The notes under the pieces: model-generated
What the model was told of the DNA's origin: nothing
Database searches by the model: none
Seen by the model: only the letters and a program-made list of their open reading frames with translations
NCBI RefSeq assembly: GCF_023078275.1
Contig: NC_062977.1
Location: 18,894,585-18,958,584, forward strand
Reading direction: 5' to 3'
Source of the DNA: Leguminivora glycinivorella
Taxonomy: Eukaryota; Arthropoda; Insecta; Lepidoptera; Tortricidae
DNA length: 64,000 nucleotides
Shown here: in pieces, positions 63,110-64,000 of the stretch
How positions within the stretch are numbered: position 1 is the stretch's first letter
Layout: each line of letters starts with the position of its first letter
Position numbers and translations under genes: made by a program

Positions 63110-64000
63110 GCCGCTACCCCTGAATTGTTATCACCAAAGCTGGTATCAGGTGAAGCTGCATTTGAAACCAGCCAGTATAGAAATCACCGCATTTAAGCTA
63201 GCTGGATACGTCTGTCGAGGTTACGGTTACACCGGTCTGATCAACTCATCCGCTTGGTGACCCATTGGGAATACAAGGCATGCGCCCGCCCTTACCGCGC
63301 ACTGCATATTGCATCTACCTGCCTGTCATACATAATGAATACCTATGTACCTATGCACAGCAGCAGCGACCTGGGGCAACCTGCACTCGAATTATATAGA
63401 AAATAAATTTGCATCCGCTCTTGCTGGCCGCCGAATGAGAAAAGTTCTTTCACCCTGCTGGCATAGGCAACGTTTTTGTTTCGTTCGTGTTTCCATACAA
63501 TTTTCATAATGCGTTTTCGTGTATATTCTCCACCTGAGTACGAATCTTATTCGGTGTCGGGTGTATTGCTAGTGCGTTGATGCTTATTTATGTTACGAGT
63601 TCTCGCCCCTTTCCCTCTGTTTATTTGTAGTTTATGGAATTACGTGGATTGTAAGTTTACGCAGTCGGTTTCTGCCTGTAATATCCGACCCCTGCCTCCC
63701 CACCTGCGAGCATTTCTCGTGGGAGTTGTAGCACCGTTAATAAGTGCGAAATGGAATCCCTTCCGTCCGCACGAGCTCGTACTTTGTACGCTTGTGCAGG
63801 AAATGCGCTTTTTGCCTCACTTGCAGACATATCATAACAGCTTTAGAAATCCGCTCGTATTCGCGGTTTTATTGCACTCGTACATACAGTCGGCAACATA
63901 TTTTTTGCACTGTAATCCTTTGCAATAAGCTACTAAAACGAATGTGGTATTTACGTTACAGACTGTAAACTTGCTTTCACAGTTATTTCAAAGCACAATT
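63110..64000. other. Right end of window
   Basis: No exon of the phosphatase or other gene recognised. ORFs at 63590-63968 overlap in two frames and are not coding-like. Confidence 0.45.

Overview
The window looks like nuclear DNA of a moth or butterfly. It is AT-rich and intron-rich, and it is packed with repeat families I recognise as typical of Lepidoptera: Harbinger-type MITEs starting GGGCCGGTTGCATCA, GTCT-microsatellite elements, RTE and Jockey/CR1-like LINE ends, and Penelope-like elements. There are no bacterial operons, rRNA genes or CRISPR arrays. The species assignment is an inference from repeat style, not from a search.

The one clear cellular gene is a PP2C/PPM-family Ser/Thr phosphatase on the + strand, closest in motif order to the PPM1E/PPM1F (POPX, CaM-kinase phosphatase) group. 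Seven coding exons join in frame: 694-863, 16003-16112, 18887-19104, 21112-21300, 24346-24489, 25202-25295 and 35281-35445. They give 363 codons with all the acidic metal-binding motifs (MED, DGH, GDS, DG). The last roughly 60-90 residues, including the usual DN-V/I-T-V motif, were not found and probably lie beyond position 64000. Its most unusual property is that exons 3, 4, 5 and 7 are each followed immediately by partial or complete tandem copies of themselves, including their 5' splice sites. One of these, exon 5b at 24531-24674, is fully open, in phase and the same length as exon 5.

Layout: 1-590 is a non-autonomous hAT element ending 103 bp before the phosphatase ATG. A near-identical inverted copy with perfect TIRs and an 8-bp TSD sits in intron 6 (25370-26644). 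Intron 1 (864-16002) holds nested MITEs, two Penelope-like elements (one, 9324-10444, with pLTR-like inverted arms and a 13-bp TSD), a frameshifted small reading frame at 12646-12892 and short tandem duplications. Intron 4 carries the exon-4 copies, another Penelope-like fragment and a minus-strand LINE joined end to end. Downstream of exon 7 lie a Jockey/CR1-like LINE with an internal deletion in its RT (36020-38373) and an intact Ty3/Gypsy-like retrotransposon with 63-bp LTRs (42606-47498). Further on are a perfect 352-bp tandem duplication (48606-49309), an inverted pair of GTCT elements (50308-51517) and a piggyBac-like TTAA element (58370-58866).

A second, tentative cellular gene lies on the minus strand inside the phosphatase locus. 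A TATA box and arthropod Inr at 60475-60446 are followed 386 bp later by an ATG exon (60063-59931) that encodes a hydrophobic leader and ends in a consensus splice donor, which suggests a small secreted peptide precursor. CpG-rich patches near 12450-12560, 32210-32280, 40920-41020, 56790-56860, 57160-57420 and 63030-63110 stand out from the AT-rich background and may be regulatory. No protein could be assigned to them.
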